From contig JAXMCI010000032.1 in the NCBI GenBank assembly GCA_046349435.1, positions 20,852 to 84,851 of the forward strand: a DNA stretch of 64,000 nucleotides, written 5' to 3'. The translations under genes and the position numbers were made by a program. The notes below the pieces were generated by a model. It saw nothing but the letters and a program-made list of their open reading frames with translations. It was not told the origin of the DNA and ran no database searches. This DNA comes from JAXMCI01 sp046349435. GTDB lineage: Bacteria; Pseudomonadota; Alphaproteobacteria; Dongiales; Dongiaceae. Below, piece after piece: positions 16,989 to 25,111 of this stretch. The stretch's first letter is position 1, and each line of letters opens with the position of its first letter.

Positions 16989-18260
16989 ATGGGAAAGCTT
17001 CATCGCGTCGTCACCGCGGCGCCGTACCGTTCGATCCGGGCCGGCTTGACGGCCTGCGGCCTGGCGGCCCTGCTGGCCGCGGCGCTGCCGGGCGGCCAGG
17101 CCGCCGCCCAGAGCAGCAGCGTGACCGTCGATTACGGCGCGCTCGACGGCGCGCCCTCCTCGGCCCCGATGCGGCCGCCGGCCTCCTACGGCCCGGCGCC
17201 GAGCTACTATCCGACGCCGCTCTCCTCGGGCGCGCCCGGCAGCGCCATGCCGCAGCCGGGCTGGTACTACTATGCCGGCCCCGGCGGGCCGGGCGGCATG
17301 CAGGGGCCGTTCGCGCAGCCGTCGCGCGGCATCCCCGGCAAGGCGACGGCCACCCGCAGCACCGCCAAGAAGAAGAAGACCGCGACCAGGAAGCCGGCCA
17401 GCAAGCCGTCCCAGACCGCGGCAGCCCCGGCGCCGCAGCCGGCCCCGCAGCCCGAGCCGGCGCCCCAGGCCAGCGACAACGCGGCCCTGACGCCGCCGCC
17501 CGAGCCGACCGCGATCACGCCGCCGGCGCCGCTCGAGCCGGTCACGCCGCCGCCCGTCGCCGGCGCCAGCCAGACGCCGCCCACCGTCGCCGCCGCCCCG
17601 TCCGCCTCGCCGACCCCGGAGCCGGCCCCGGCGCCCGCGCCGAGCCGGCACCCGCTGCCGCCGAGCCGCCCCGGCCGCCGCCGAGCCGGCCCCGGCCGGC
17701 CCGGCGCCCCGGCGCCGCGGAACAGCCGGCCCGCCGGCCGCCGCGCCGAACAGCCGGCGGCCAGCGCCGAGCCCGCGCCGGCGCCCGACGGCGGCACGCA
17801 GGCCGCGGCGCCGACGCCGCCCCCGGCGCCCGCCGCCGCGGACAGCGGCGCCGCGCCCGCGGCTCCGCCGGCACCGGCGGCCGACCAGGGCGGCCAGTCG
17901 CAGGATGCGGCCCAGACCGCGTCCCTGCCGCCGGCCGCCGCGCCGACCGGCAACGAGGTGCGCATCGAGTTCCCGGCCGAGTCGGCGGAGATCCCCGAAG
18001 CCGCCAAGGCGGTGCTCGACTCCCTGGCGCAGCAGCTCGGCAGCGACGAGTCGGAGCGCATCCAGCTGCTCGCCTACGCCGCCGGCAGCGACGACAACGC
18101 CAGCCGGGCCCGCCGCATGTCGCTGTCGCGGGCGCTCGCCGTGCGCTCCTACCTGATCGCCAAAGGGGTGCGCAGCACCCGCATGGACGTGCGTGCCCTG
18201 GGCAACAACGTCCAGGGCTCGCCGCCGGACCGCGTCGACATCATCCCGCAGAAATCATGA
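16989..18260 (+). CDS. Exported Pro/Ala-rich protein with C-terminal OmpA-like peptidoglycan-binding domain
   Basis: This 423-aa protein has an N-terminal signal peptide (AGLTACGLAALLAAALPGG, cleavage near AQSSS). A Tyr/Pro-rich stretch and a Lys-rich patch AKKKKTATRKP follow, then about 170 residues of Pro/Ala repeats. The C-terminal OmpA-like domain covers roughly residues 315-423 (VRIEFPAESAEIPE; LAVRSYLIAKGVRSTRMDVRALG). The ATG at 16989 follows GGCGGGGG and is chosen because it gives a proper signal peptide. An Arg-rich block in the middle of the Pro/Ala region looks like a local frame slip. It precedes the stator-like pair and may anchor the same envelope machine. Confidence 0.8.
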   Translation: MGKLHRVVTAAPYRSIRAGLTACGLAALLAAALPGGQAAAQSSSVTVDYGALDGAPSSAPMRPPASYGPAPSYYPTPLSSGAPGSAMPQPGWYYYAGPGGPGGMQGPFAQPSRGIPGKATATRSTAKKKKTATRKPASKPSQTAAAPAPQPAPQPEPAPQASDNAALTPPPEPTAITPPAPLEPVTPPPVAGASQTPPTVAAAPSASPTPEPAPAPAPSRHPLPPSRPGRRRAGPGRPGAPAPRNSRPAGRRAEQPAASAEPAPAPDGGTQAAAPTPPPAPAAADSGAAPAAPPAPAADQGGQSQDAAQTASLPPAAAPTGNEVRIEFPAESAEIPEAAKAVLDSLAQQLGSDESERIQLLAYAAGSDDNASRARRMSLSRALAVRSYLIAKGVRSTRMDVRALGNNVQGSPPDRVDIIPQKS

Positions 18261-18294
18261 CCGGGGCGCGGCGCCGCCGGACCGCGCTCGCCTG

Positions 18295-20076
18295 ATGGAC
18301 GCCGCGATCATGAGTCGCCCGAACCGCTACGTCTTCCTGATGCTGCTTTGCATCGTGGCGGTCGCCGGGCTGGCCTACATGCTGCGCGATCGGCTGTTCG
18401 AGACCTTCCAGCACAATCCCGGCCTCAATTCCGGCATCCTGGCGGTGCTCTGCCTCGGCATCCTGTTCGCCTTCTTCCAGGTCTTCCGGCTCTACCCCGA
18501 GATCGCCTGGATCGACCAGTACCGGCGCGGCGGCCAGGAGCTGTCGGGCACCCGCGCGCCGCGCCTGCTCGGGCCGATGGCGGCCATGCTGGGCGAGCGG
18601 CGCGGCCGGCTCAACCTGTCGACCCTGTCGCTGCGCTCGCTGCTCGACGGCATCAACGCCCGGCTCGCCGAGTCGCACGAGATCTCGCGCTACCTGATCG
18701 CCCTGATGGTCTTCCTCGGGCTGCTCGGCACCTTCTGGGGCCTGCTCGGCACGATCAGCTCGGTCGGCGCCGCGGTCTCCAACCTGTCGGTCGGCACCGG
18801 CGATCCGGCGGCGCTGTTCACCCAGCTCAAGAACGGCCTGACCGCGCCGCTGACCGGCATGGGCACCGCCTTCGGCGCCTCGCTGCTCGGCCTCTCCGGC
18901 TCGCTGGTGCTGGGCTTTCTCGACCTGCAGGCCGGCCAGGCGCACAACCGCTTCTTCAACGAGCTCGAGGACTGGCTGGCCAGCCAGACCCGGCTGACCC
19001 CGGCCGGCATCGCCACCGAGGGCGGCGACACCAACGTCCCCGCCTATCTCCAGGCGCTGCTCGACCAGACCTCCGAGCATCTCGAGCAGCTCAACCACAC
19101 GCTGGTGGTGAGCGACGAGAGCCGGACGATGACCAACAACCGGCTGGAGGTGCTGAACGACCGGCTGGAGGCGCTGGTCAACCGCATGACCAACGACCAG
19201 CAGACGCTGCTGCGCGTCGCCGAGACCCAGACCGAGCTCAGGCCCTTCCTCGCCAAGCTGGTCGACGTCGCCGAGCAGGACGGCTTCGGCATCGACGAGA
19301 CCAGCCGCCGCCACCTGCGCAGCATCGACGACAAGATCGGCCAGCTGCAGTTCCGCACCGCCGGCCCCGGCGGCGCCGGCGCCATGGTGCCGGCGTCGAT
19401 GGTCGGCGGCGGCAGCGACCCGGCGCTGGCCCGCCAGATCGTCAGCAGCTTCGAGGCCTTCAACACCTACCTCGCCAACCACCAGCAGCTGCTGCTGCGG
19501 ATCAGCGACAGCCAGGCCGACATGGTGCAGTTCGTCGCCCGGCTGGCCGAGATGGCCGACCGCGGCGGGGTCGGGCTGGACGAGCGCACCCGCCAGCACA
19601 TCCGCAGCATCGACGGCCAGCTCGGCCGGCTGCAGGAGCAGTCGGTGCCGGCGCACATCCAGGCGCTGCTGGTGCAGACCGCCGAGAGCCTCGACAACCT
19701 GCAGCGCAGCGTGGTCGGCGGCGAGGAGCTGCGCATGCAGAGCGAGCAGCGCATGGTGCGGCTCAACGAGAGCATGGCGCAGCTTGCCGGCTCGCTGGCC
19801 AGCGACCACTCGCCGCTGGCCCGCATCGCCGAGGCGCAGGAGCAGCTGCGCAGCCTGATCGGCCGGCTCGCCGAGGCGACCGAGCGCGGCGGCGCTGCCG
19901 CCGGCGGCGGGCTCGACGAGATGACCCGCCACCACATCCGCAACATCGACGCCTATCTCAGCCGCCTGCTCGAGGAGCTCTCCGTCGGCCGCCAGTACAC
20001 GGTCCAGGAGCTGCGCAACGAGATCAAGATGCTGGCCCGGACGATCACCGCCATCGCCGAGGAATCGGGACGGTAG
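18295..20076 (+). CDS. MotA/TolQ/ExbB-type proton channel protein with long repeated cytoplasmic tail
   Basis: This 593-aa protein has four predicted membrane helices at about 13-30, 47-66, 133-155 and 189-212. The last two carry the TolQ/MotA core (FLGLLGTFWGLLGTI; GMGTAFGASLLGLSGSLVLG). A tail of nearly 380 residues contains three related units of about 100 residues, each with a core like IDETSRRHLRSIDDKIGQL, LDERTRQHIRSIDGQLGRL and LDEMTRHHIRNIDAYLSRL (near 333, 428 and 541). Long coiled-coil tails on a MotA-like channel are known from ZorA. The next gene is the matching OmpA/MotB partner, so the two should form one proton-driven stator. Confidence 0.85.
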   Translation: MDAAIMSRPNRYVFLMLLCIVAVAGLAYMLRDRLFETFQHNPGLNSGILAVLCLGILFAFFQVFRLYPEIAWIDQYRRGGQELSGTRAPRLLGPMAAMLGERRGRLNLSTLSLRSLLDGINARLAESHEISRYLIALMVFLGLLGTFWGLLGTISSVGAAVSNLSVGTGDPAALFTQLKNGLTAPLTGMGTAFGASLLGLSGSLVLGFLDLQAGQAHNRFFNELEDWLASQTRLTPAGIATEGGDTNVPAYLQALLDQTSEHLEQLNHTLVVSDESRTMTNNRLEVLNDRLEALVNRMTNDQQTLLRVAETQTELRPFLAKLVDVAEQDGFGIDETSRRHLRSIDDKIGQLQFRTAGPGGAGAMVPASMVGGGSDPALARQIVSSFEAFNTYLANHQQLLLRISDSQADMVQFVARLAEMADRGGVGLDERTRQHIRSIDGQLGRLQEQSVPAHIQALLVQTAESLDNLQRSVVGGEELRMQSEQRMVRLNESMAQLAGSLASDHSPLARIAEAQEQLRSLIGRLAEATERGGAAAGGGLDEMTRHHIRNIDAYLSRLLEELSVGRQYTVQELRNEIKMLARTITAIAEESGR

Positions 20077-20080
20077 GACG

Positions 20081-20174
20081 CTCATGCCGGCCTCGTGCTT
20101 CGACCGGCTCGGCATGAGGCTCTTCGACGCCGCGCCACGCCCCGGCACCGCACACTGAGCTTGCCGAAGAGGCA
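20081..20174. repeat. REP-like palindrome related to the one at 8216-8305
   Basis: Arms CTCATGCCG (20081-20089) and CGGCATGAG (20110-20118) flank a loop with CTTCGACCGGCTC, which resembles the CTTCGACAGGCTC core at 8224. A degenerate second core, TGAGCTTGCCGAAGAG, follows at 20156-20171 in opposite orientation. The pair sits in the 165-base gap between the stator genes, where it may protect or process the transcript. Confidence 0.6.
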
Positions 20175-20241
20175 GGTCGGCACGGCCGCGCCACCCACAT
20201 GCCGCATCCCGCGGCGCGGCATTTCGTGCTAAGGAAGCGCC

Positions 20242-21447
20242 ATGGCAGGATTGTCGACCGGTCGGCGGGCGCGCTTCGAGCCCTGGCCCGGCTATGTGGA
20301 CGTGCTCAGCACGCTCCTCATGGTCATCATCTTCGTGCTGATGGTCTTCGTGATCGCCCAGTTCTTCCTGAGCTCGGCGCTGTCCGGCCGCGACAAGGCG
20401 CTCGACCAGCTCAACAAGCAGGTGGCGGAGCTCGCCGACATGCTGGCGCTGGAGCGGCAGCAGAACGCCGACATGCGGACCAACATCGACGACCTCTCCT
20501 CCGAGCTCGCCAAGTCCACCAGCGAGCGCGACGCGCTCAACCAGCGCCTCACCGTGGTGCTGGGCGAGCTCAACACCGCCAATGCCAAGCTGGCCGACAC
20601 GAATGCGAAGCTCGGCGCCGCCGCCGGCGCCAAGACCGAGGTCGATGCCAAGCTGGAGGACGCCTACAAGGTGATCGAGGCCGACAAGGCCAAGATCCAG
20701 GCGCTGCTCGGCGACATCGCGGCGCTGCAGAGCCTGCGCGACGAGATGGCCCAGAAGCTGGCCGCCACCGACGAGAAGGCGAAGGCTGATCTCTCCGCCC
20801 AGGCCAAGCTCTCCGAGGAGGCGGCGCTCCGGGTCGAGATCCTCAACCGGCAGATCCTGGCGCTGCGCCAGCAGCTCGCCGACATCAGCCAGGCGCTGGA
20901 CATCTCCGAGAGCAAGACCAAGGCGCAGGACGTCACCATCGCCGACCTCGGCAAGCGGCTGAACGAGGCGCTGGCCAGCAAGGTCGAGGAGCTGGCGCGC
21001 TACCGCTCCGAGTTCTTCGGCAAGCTCCGGCAGGTGCTGGGCGACCGCAGGGACGTCCAGATCGTCGGCGACCGCTTCGTCTTCCAGTCCGAGGTGCTGT
21101 TCGACAGCGGCTCGGCCGATCTCGGCGCCGCCGGCCAGGAGCAGCTGGGCCAGCTCGCCAAGACCCTGCTCGAGATCAGCAAGACGATTCCCGGCGACAT
21201 CGACTGGGTGCTGCGGATCGACGGCCACACCGACAGCCGGCCGATCAGCACGCCGCAGTTCGCCTCGAACTGGGAGCTGTCGGCGGCGCGCGCCATCTCG
21301 GTGGTGAAGTACCTGGAGAGCGTCGGCATCCCGGCCGACCGGCTGGCCGCCGCCGGGTTCGCCGACAACCGGCCGCTCGACAAGGGCACCGACGAGATCG
21401 CGCTGCGCCGCAACCGCCGCATCGAGCTGAAGCTCGACCAGCGCTGA
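20242..21447 (+). CDS. OmpA/MotB-type peptidoglycan-binding stator protein
   Basis: This 401-aa protein has a short cytoplasmic N-terminus and one membrane helix (about 18-43) beginning YVDVLSTLLMVIIFVLMVF. D20 is at the place of the proton-binding Asp in MotB/TolR. A long Ala/Leu/Lys coiled coil spans about 50-270. The periplasmic OmpA/MotB domain covers about 275-400, with LFDSGSADLGAAG, RIDGHTDSRPI, LSAARAISVVKYL and LRRNRRIELKL. It is the expected partner of the TolQ/MotA-like protein upstream. No flagellar genes are nearby. Confidence 0.88.
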   Translation: MAGLSTGRRARFEPWPGYVDVLSTLLMVIIFVLMVFVIAQFFLSSALSGRDKALDQLNKQVAELADMLALERQQNADMRTNIDDLSSELAKSTSERDALNQRLTVVLGELNTANAKLADTNAKLGAAAGAKTEVDAKLEDAYKVIEADKAKIQALLGDIAALQSLRDEMAQKLAATDEKAKADLSAQAKLSEEAALRVEILNRQILALRQQLADISQALDISESKTKAQDVTIADLGKRLNEALASKVEELARYRSEFFGKLRQVLGDRRDVQIVGDRFVFQSEVLFDSGSADLGAAGQEQLGQLAKTLLEISKTIPGDIDWVLRIDGHTDSRPISTPQFASNWELSAARAISVVKYLESVGIPADRLAAAGFADNRPLDKGTDEIALRRNRRIELKLDQR

Positions 21448-21454
21448 GGCGGCG

Positions 21455-21880
21455 ATGGGCAGCACGGGCAGGCGGGACGGCTTCGACCGGCCGGCGCTGG
21501 CGGCGCTGGTCGAGGCCTTCTACGATTCGGTGCGGCGCGATCCCGGGCTCGGGCCGATCTTCGAGCAGGCGATCGCCGCCGAGGGCTGGCCGGAGCACCT
21601 CGCCCGGCTGACCGATTTCTGGGCCTCGGTGATGCTGGCTTCGGGCGCCTACAAGGGCAACCCGATGGCCGCCCACCGGCGGCTGATGCCGGCGCTGACC
21701 CCGGCGCTGTTCGAGCGCTGGCTGGCGCTGTTCGGCGAGACCGCCGACCGGCTGTTCATCCCGCCGCTCGCCGCCCAGCTGCGCGCCAGGGCCGAGCGCA
21801 TCGCCGAGAGCCTGCAGCTCGGCCTGTTCTTCCGGCCGGACGAGCTCGCCGCCCGCCCGGGCGGGCCGCCGGACCGCTGA
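21455..21880 (+). CDS. Group III truncated hemoglobin
   Basis: This 141-aa protein fits group III truncated globins: ALVEAFYDSVRRDPGLGPIFE in helix A/B, then HLARLTDFWASVMLASGAYKGNPMAAH, which includes the DFW motif, and a proximal-side histidine in MAAHRRLMPALTPALFERWL. Members bind O2 or NO and are tied to low-oxygen or nitrosative physiology. It begins seven bases after the MotB-like stop, with GAGGCGGCG as ribosome-binding site. Confidence 0.9.
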   Translation: MGSTGRRDGFDRPALAALVEAFYDSVRRDPGLGPIFEQAIAAEGWPEHLARLTDFWASVMLASGAYKGNPMAAHRRLMPALTPALFERWLALFGETADRLFIPPLAAQLRARAERIAESLQLGLFFRPDELAARPGGPPDR

Positions 21881-21952
21881 GGCGCCCGCGTCGGCGGTTG
21901 CGCCGCGCCGGCCGCTTCGTATATAACCCCGCGTCCCATTCGGAGCCGCGCC

Positions 21953-22177
21953 ATGAAAGACAAGATTCACCCGGAGTACCACGAGATCAACGTGGTGATG
22001 ACCGACGGCACCACCTTCAAGACCCGGACCACCTGGGGCAAGGCGGGCGACACCCTGCGCCTCGACATCGACCCGAAGTCGCACCCGGCCTGGACGGGCG
22101 TCCACCGGCTGAACGACCAGGGCGGCCAGCTGGCCAAGTTCAACAAGCGCTTCAAGGGCCTCGGCCTCAAGGCATGA
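21953..22177 (+). CDS. rpmE: 50S ribosomal protein L31 (zinc-free form)
   Basis: L31 (74 aa) starts MKDKIHPEYHEINVVMTDG and ends FNKRFKGLGLKA. The cysteines that bind zinc in the C+ form are absent; the usual CxxC position reads VVMTDG. This is therefore a C-minus L31, as is common in Alphaproteobacteria. A GGAGCCGCGCC site precedes the ATG, and AT-rich GTATATAACCC about 30 bases upstream could be its -10 region. Confidence 0.95.
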   Translation: MKDKIHPEYHEINVVMTDGTTFKTRTTWGKAGDTLRLDIDPKSHPAWTGVHRLNDQGGQLAKFNKRFKGLGLKA

Positions 22178-22235
22178 CGGCCGGCCGGGCTCGCCCCGGC
22201 CCCTTGAACGCACAGGTCCAGCCTCCTATCTGAGG

Positions 22236-22342
22236 GGTGTCGCGGACGCCGAATACGGGTCCGCGACGGACCGGAGCCAGGCCCCAGCAAGGGGGCGGCT
22301 CCTGCTCCGATACCCATGTTGCTCATTGGAGGATATGGACCC
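22236..22342 (+). promoter_or_regulatory. ROSE-type RNA thermometer in the hsp20 leader
   Basis: Three stem-loops fill the leader of the heat-shock gene. Stem I pairs GTCGCGGAC (22239-22247) with GTCCGCGAC (22259-22267). Stem II pairs GGAGCC (22273-22278) with GGCTCC (22297-22302), extended by GCCCC/GGGGC. Stem III pairs CCATGTTGCTC (22314-22324) with GGAGGATATGG (22328-22338), burying the Shine-Dalgarno. The TTGCT opposite AGGA with a G-G mismatch is the diagnostic feature of ROSE elements, which melt on heat shock and allow translation. Confidence 0.8.
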
Positions 22343-22798
22343 ATGCGTAGCTTCGATTTCAGCCCCCTCTACCGCTCCTCGATCGGCTTCGACCGGATGA
22401 CCCGCCTGCTCGACGCGGCGTCGCGGACCGATGACGGCTCGCTCTCGTACCCGCCCTACAACATCGAGACCACCGGCGAGAACGCCTACCGCATCACCAT
22501 GGCGGTCGCCGGCTTCGGCGAGGATGACGTGACGATCACCCAGCAGGAGAACTCCCTGGTGATCGGCGGCAAGGGCAAGCCCGAGGAAGGGCGCACCTAC
22601 CTCTATCGCGGCATCGCCGGCCGCAGCTTCGAGCGCCGGTTCGAGCTTGCCGACCACGTCAAGGTCGCCGGCGCGAGCCTGGTGAATGGCCTGCTGCATG
22701 TCGACCTGGTCCGCGAGATCCCCGAGGCGATGAAGCCCCGGACGATCAAGGTGGAGCGCAAGGCCGCGGCGCCGTCGCTCGAGGCGAAGGCCGCCTGA
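22343..22798 (+). CDS. Hsp20/IbpA-family small heat-shock protein
   Basis: This 151-aa protein starts MRSFDFSPLYRSSIGFDRM, the IbpA-type N-terminus. The alpha-crystallin domain covers about 30-130, with YNIETTGENAYRITMAVAGF, LVIGGKGK, YLYRGIAGRSFERRF and LVNGLLHVDLVREIP. It holds unfolding proteins in a refoldable state. The ATG at 22343 is chosen because it follows GGAGGAT. The frame is open to an upstream ATG at 22316, but that lies inside the thermometer hairpin. Confidence 0.95.
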   Translation: MRSFDFSPLYRSSIGFDRMTRLLDAASRTDDGSLSYPPYNIETTGENAYRITMAVAGFGEDDVTITQQENSLVIGGKGKPEEGRTYLYRGIAGRSFERRFELADHVKVAGASLVNGLLHVDLVREIPEAMKPRTIKVERKAAAPSLEAKAA

Positions 22799-22841
22799 GG
22801 GCGACCGACCCCGAACGAACCGAACCACGGCAACTGAGACC

Positions 22842-22873
22842 GGGCCGGGTGGGCAACCACCCGGCCCTTTCTC
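22842..22873 (+). terminator. Rho-independent terminator after hsp20
   Basis: A perfect 11-base stem, GGGCCGGGTGG (22842-22852) with CCACCCGGCCC (22857-22867), has a GCAA loop and is followed by TTTCTC. It lies 44 bases after the hsp20 stop, between convergent genes. Confidence 0.88.
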
Positions 22874-22882
22874 GTTGCGGCA

Positions 22883-23668
22883 TCAAAGCCAGCCCTTCAG
22901 CGCGTCGATCACGCGGTCGGGGCGCTCGGTCATCAGCATGTGGCCGACCCCAGCCAGCTCGCGCAGCTCGGCGCCGGCGATGAGGGCGGCGAGCCGGCGG
23001 CCCTCGCGGGCCGGGGTCATGCGGTCCTCGGCGCCGGCCAGGACCAGGGTCGGGCAGCGGATCTCGCCGGCGAGCGCCGCGGCGTCGAAGCCGTCGCAGG
23101 CGGCGAGGTCGGTCGCCAGCACCTGCGGCGGCGCCCGGTCGAGCAGCCGGCGCGCGCCGTCCATCAGCCAGAGGCCAGGGGTCGGGCCGCCGCCCATGCG
23201 ACCGATGGCGCCGTGGCCCCAGCTCGCCACCAGGTCGGCGGCCAGCGGCTGGTCGCCGCGCGCGGCGGCGAGCAGCTCGGGATGCACCGGCATGCGCGGC
23301 GCGGCGCCGAGCAGCGCCAGCCGCGCCACCCGCGGCGAGCGCGCCGCCGTCGCCAGCGCGATCGCCGCGCCCATGCTGTGGCCGACCAGCGCGGCGCTCT
23401 CCAGGCCCAGCGCGGCGAGCAGCGCCTCGACCCAGGCGGCCATCGCCGGGACGCTCTCCAGGGCCGGCCCGGCCGAGGCGCCGTGGCCGGGCAGGTCGGG
23501 CGCCAGCACGGCGCGGCCGCGATGGGCGAAGTAGCGCGCCGGGAACTGCCACACCGTATGGTCCATGCCGGCGCCGTGCAGGAAGACGATGGCCGGCCGG
23601 CCCGCCTCGAACGGGCGACCGCCGGTGCCGGCCGTCGCCTCGCGCCCCTCGACCAGGAACATCGGCAT
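22883..23668 (-). CDS. Alpha/beta hydrolase
   Basis: This 261-aa alpha/beta hydrolase fold protein shows the oxyanion-hole HGAGMDHTVW near residue 31, the strand-helix LAPDLPGHGAS, the nucleophile elbow VGHSMGAAIA with Ser near residue 98, a late Asp in VLAGAEDRMTP and the His in GVGHMLMTERP. The substrate is unknown. It starts five bases downstream of the homocysteine synthase stop, so it belongs to that transcript. A role on thioesters or acyl-homoserine-type esters would be a guess. Confidence 0.87.
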   Translation of the reverse strand: MPMFLVEGREATAGTGGRPFEAGRPAIVFLHGAGMDHTVWQFPARYFAHRGRAVLAPDLPGHGASAGPALESVPAMAAWVEALLAALGLESAALVGHSMGAAIALATAARSPRVARLALLGAAPRMPVHPELLAAARGDQPLAADLVASWGHGAIGRMGGGPTPGLWLMDGARRLLDRAPPQVLATDLAACDGFDAAALAGEIRCPTLVLAGAEDRMTPAREGRRLAALIAGAELRELAGVGHMLMTERPDRVIDALKGWL

Positions 23669-23672
23669 CGGC

Positions 23673-24971
23673 TCAGCCCTTCTGCGCGGCGCGCAGCGCC
23701 TGGCCGAGATCGTCGAGGATGTCGGCGGGATCCTCCAGCCCGACGGAGAGCCGGATCAGGTCCTCGCCGAGCCCGGCGGCGGCGAGCGCCGCGGCATCGA
23801 GCTGGGCATGGGTGGTGCTGGCCGGGTGGATCACCAGCGTCTTGGCGTCGCCGACATTGGCGAGATGCGAGGCGAGCCGCAGCGCCTCGATGAAGCGCCG
23901 GCCGGCCGCCCGGCCGCCGACGATGCCGAAGCTGACGATCGAGCCGGCGCCGCGCGGCAGCAGCCGGCCGGCCAGCGCGTGGTCGGGATGGGAGGGATGG
24001 CCGGGATGCAGCACCCAGGCCACCGCCGGATGCCCGGCCAGGAACTCGACCACGGCCCTGGCGTTGGCGACGTGCCGGGCCATGCGCAGCGGCAGCGTCT
24101 CGACGCCCTGCAGGATCTGGAAGGCGTTGGCCGGCGACAGGCAGGCGCCGAAATCGCGCAGCCCCTCGACGCGCGCCCGCATCAGGAAGGCCTGCGGCCC
24201 GAACTCGGCGGCGAACTCCAGCCCGTGATAGCCGGCATAGGGCTCGGTCAGCGTCGGGAACAGCGCCGGCGGCGCCCGCCAGTCGAAGCGGCCGCCATCG
24301 ACCAGCGCGCCGGCGATCGCCACCCCGTGGCCACCCAGCCACTTGGTGGCCGAATGCATGACGAGGTCGGCGCCGAGCGCCAGCGGCTGCTGCAGCCAGG
24401 GCGTGGCGAAGGTGTTGTCGACCAGCAGCGGCAGCCCGGCCCGGTGGGCGATCGCCGCCACCGCCGGCACGTCCAGCACCTCGAGCCCGGGATTGCCCAG
24501 GGTCTCGGCGAAGACCAGCCGGGTGTCGGGCCGGATCGCCGCGGCGATCGCCGCATGATCGCGCGGCGGCACGAAGCTGGTGGCGATGCCGAGCCGCGGC
24601 AGGGTGAGCTTCAGCAGGTTGACCGAGCCGCCATAGATCGAGGCCGAGGCGACGATGTGGCCGCCCGCCCCCATCAGCGTGGCGATCGCCAGGAACAGGG
24701 CCGCCTGGCCGCTCGCCGTGCAGACCGCACCGACGCCGCCCTCGAGCGCCGCGATGCGCTCCTCCAGCACCGCCACCGTCGGGTTGGAGATGCGCGAGTA
24801 GATGTGGCCGGGCCGCTCCAGGTTGAACAGCGCCGCGGCCTCGTCGGTGTCGGCGAAGACGTAGGAGGTGGTCTGGTAGATCGGCACGGCGCGGGCGCCG
24901 GTCGCCGGATCGGGACGCTGGCCGGCATGCAGCGCCAGCGTGTCGAAGCGCGGAAACTTGGGATCGGCCAT
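23673..24971 (-). CDS. O-acetylhomoserine sulfhydrylase / homocysteine synthase family (Cys/Met metabolism PLP enzyme)
   Basis: This 432-aa PLP enzyme starts FDTLALHAGQRPDPATGARA and has VPIYQTTSYVF, YSRISNPTVAVLEERIA and the PLP-lysine motif VMHSATKWLGGHG. The last carries W after TK, as in MetY/O-acetylhomoserine sulfhydrylases. HPASTTHAQL and IRLSVGLEDPADILDDL near the end are typical. It makes homocysteine from acetylhomoserine and sulfide. The ATG at 24971 is chosen by homology; an upstream in-frame ATG would add about 20 unconserved residues. A long leader precedes it. Confidence 0.9.
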   Translation of the reverse strand: MADPKFPRFDTLALHAGQRPDPATGARAVPIYQTTSYVFADTDEAAALFNLERPGHIYSRISNPTVAVLEERIAALEGGVGAVCTASGQAALFLAIATLMGAGGHIVASASIYGGSVNLLKLTLPRLGIATSFVPPRDHAAIAAAIRPDTRLVFAETLGNPGLEVLDVPAVAAIAHRAGLPLLVDNTFATPWLQQPLALGADLVMHSATKWLGGHGVAIAGALVDGGRFDWRAPPALFPTLTEPYAGYHGLEFAAEFGPQAFLMRARVEGLRDFGACLSPANAFQILQGVETLPLRMARHVANARAVVEFLAGHPAVAWVLHPGHPSHPDHALAGRLLPRGAGSIVSFGIVGGRAAGRRFIEALRLASHLANVGDAKTLVIHPASTTHAQLDAAALAAAGLGEDLIRLSVGLEDPADILDDLGQALRAAQKG

Positions 24972-25105
24972 CGGGCTCTCGGGCAGGGTCTCTGGCGGCG
25001 GCGGGAGGCGCATCATAGTCGCGCCCGCCACGAAAGCGGAGGGCCGCTCGTCCCACCGGGGGCGGCGGCCCTCTCTTAAGCCTCGGCCTGTCTAACTCGC
25101 CTGTG
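24972..25105 (-). promoter_or_regulatory. Long structured 5' leader of the homocysteine synthase gene
   Basis: If transcription starts near 25105, the leader is about 134 bases. It contains a strong hairpin, GAGGGCCGC (25065-25073 on the minus strand) with GCGGCCCTC (25039-25047), and smaller G/C stems before it. A leader of this kind before a methionine gene could be a riboswitch or attenuator. I do not see the GCUAAA-type core of SAM-II and cannot assign a class. Confidence 0.35.
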
Positions 25106-25111
25106 GGCGGC

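Noticed and set aside
18295..21447. Zorya anti-phage system
   Set aside because: The pair resembles ZorA/ZorB in layout, but no ZorC, ZorD or ZorE follows; the next genes are a globin, L31 and Hsp20.
18241..21465. A 1074-codon minus-strand open frame opposite the stator genes
   Set aside because: It is a GC-driven shadow rich in Val/Leu/Asp/Arg without domains, while the plus strand carries clear MotA/TolQ and OmpA/MotB motifs.
22316..22342. Upstream ATG for the hsp20 gene
   Set aside because: It lies within the thermometer hairpin, lacks a ribosome-binding site and encodes residues not found in Hsp20 proteins.
24972..25105. SAM-II riboswitch before the homocysteine synthase gene
   Set aside because: The expected GCUAAA-type core and pseudoknot pairing were not found by eye.
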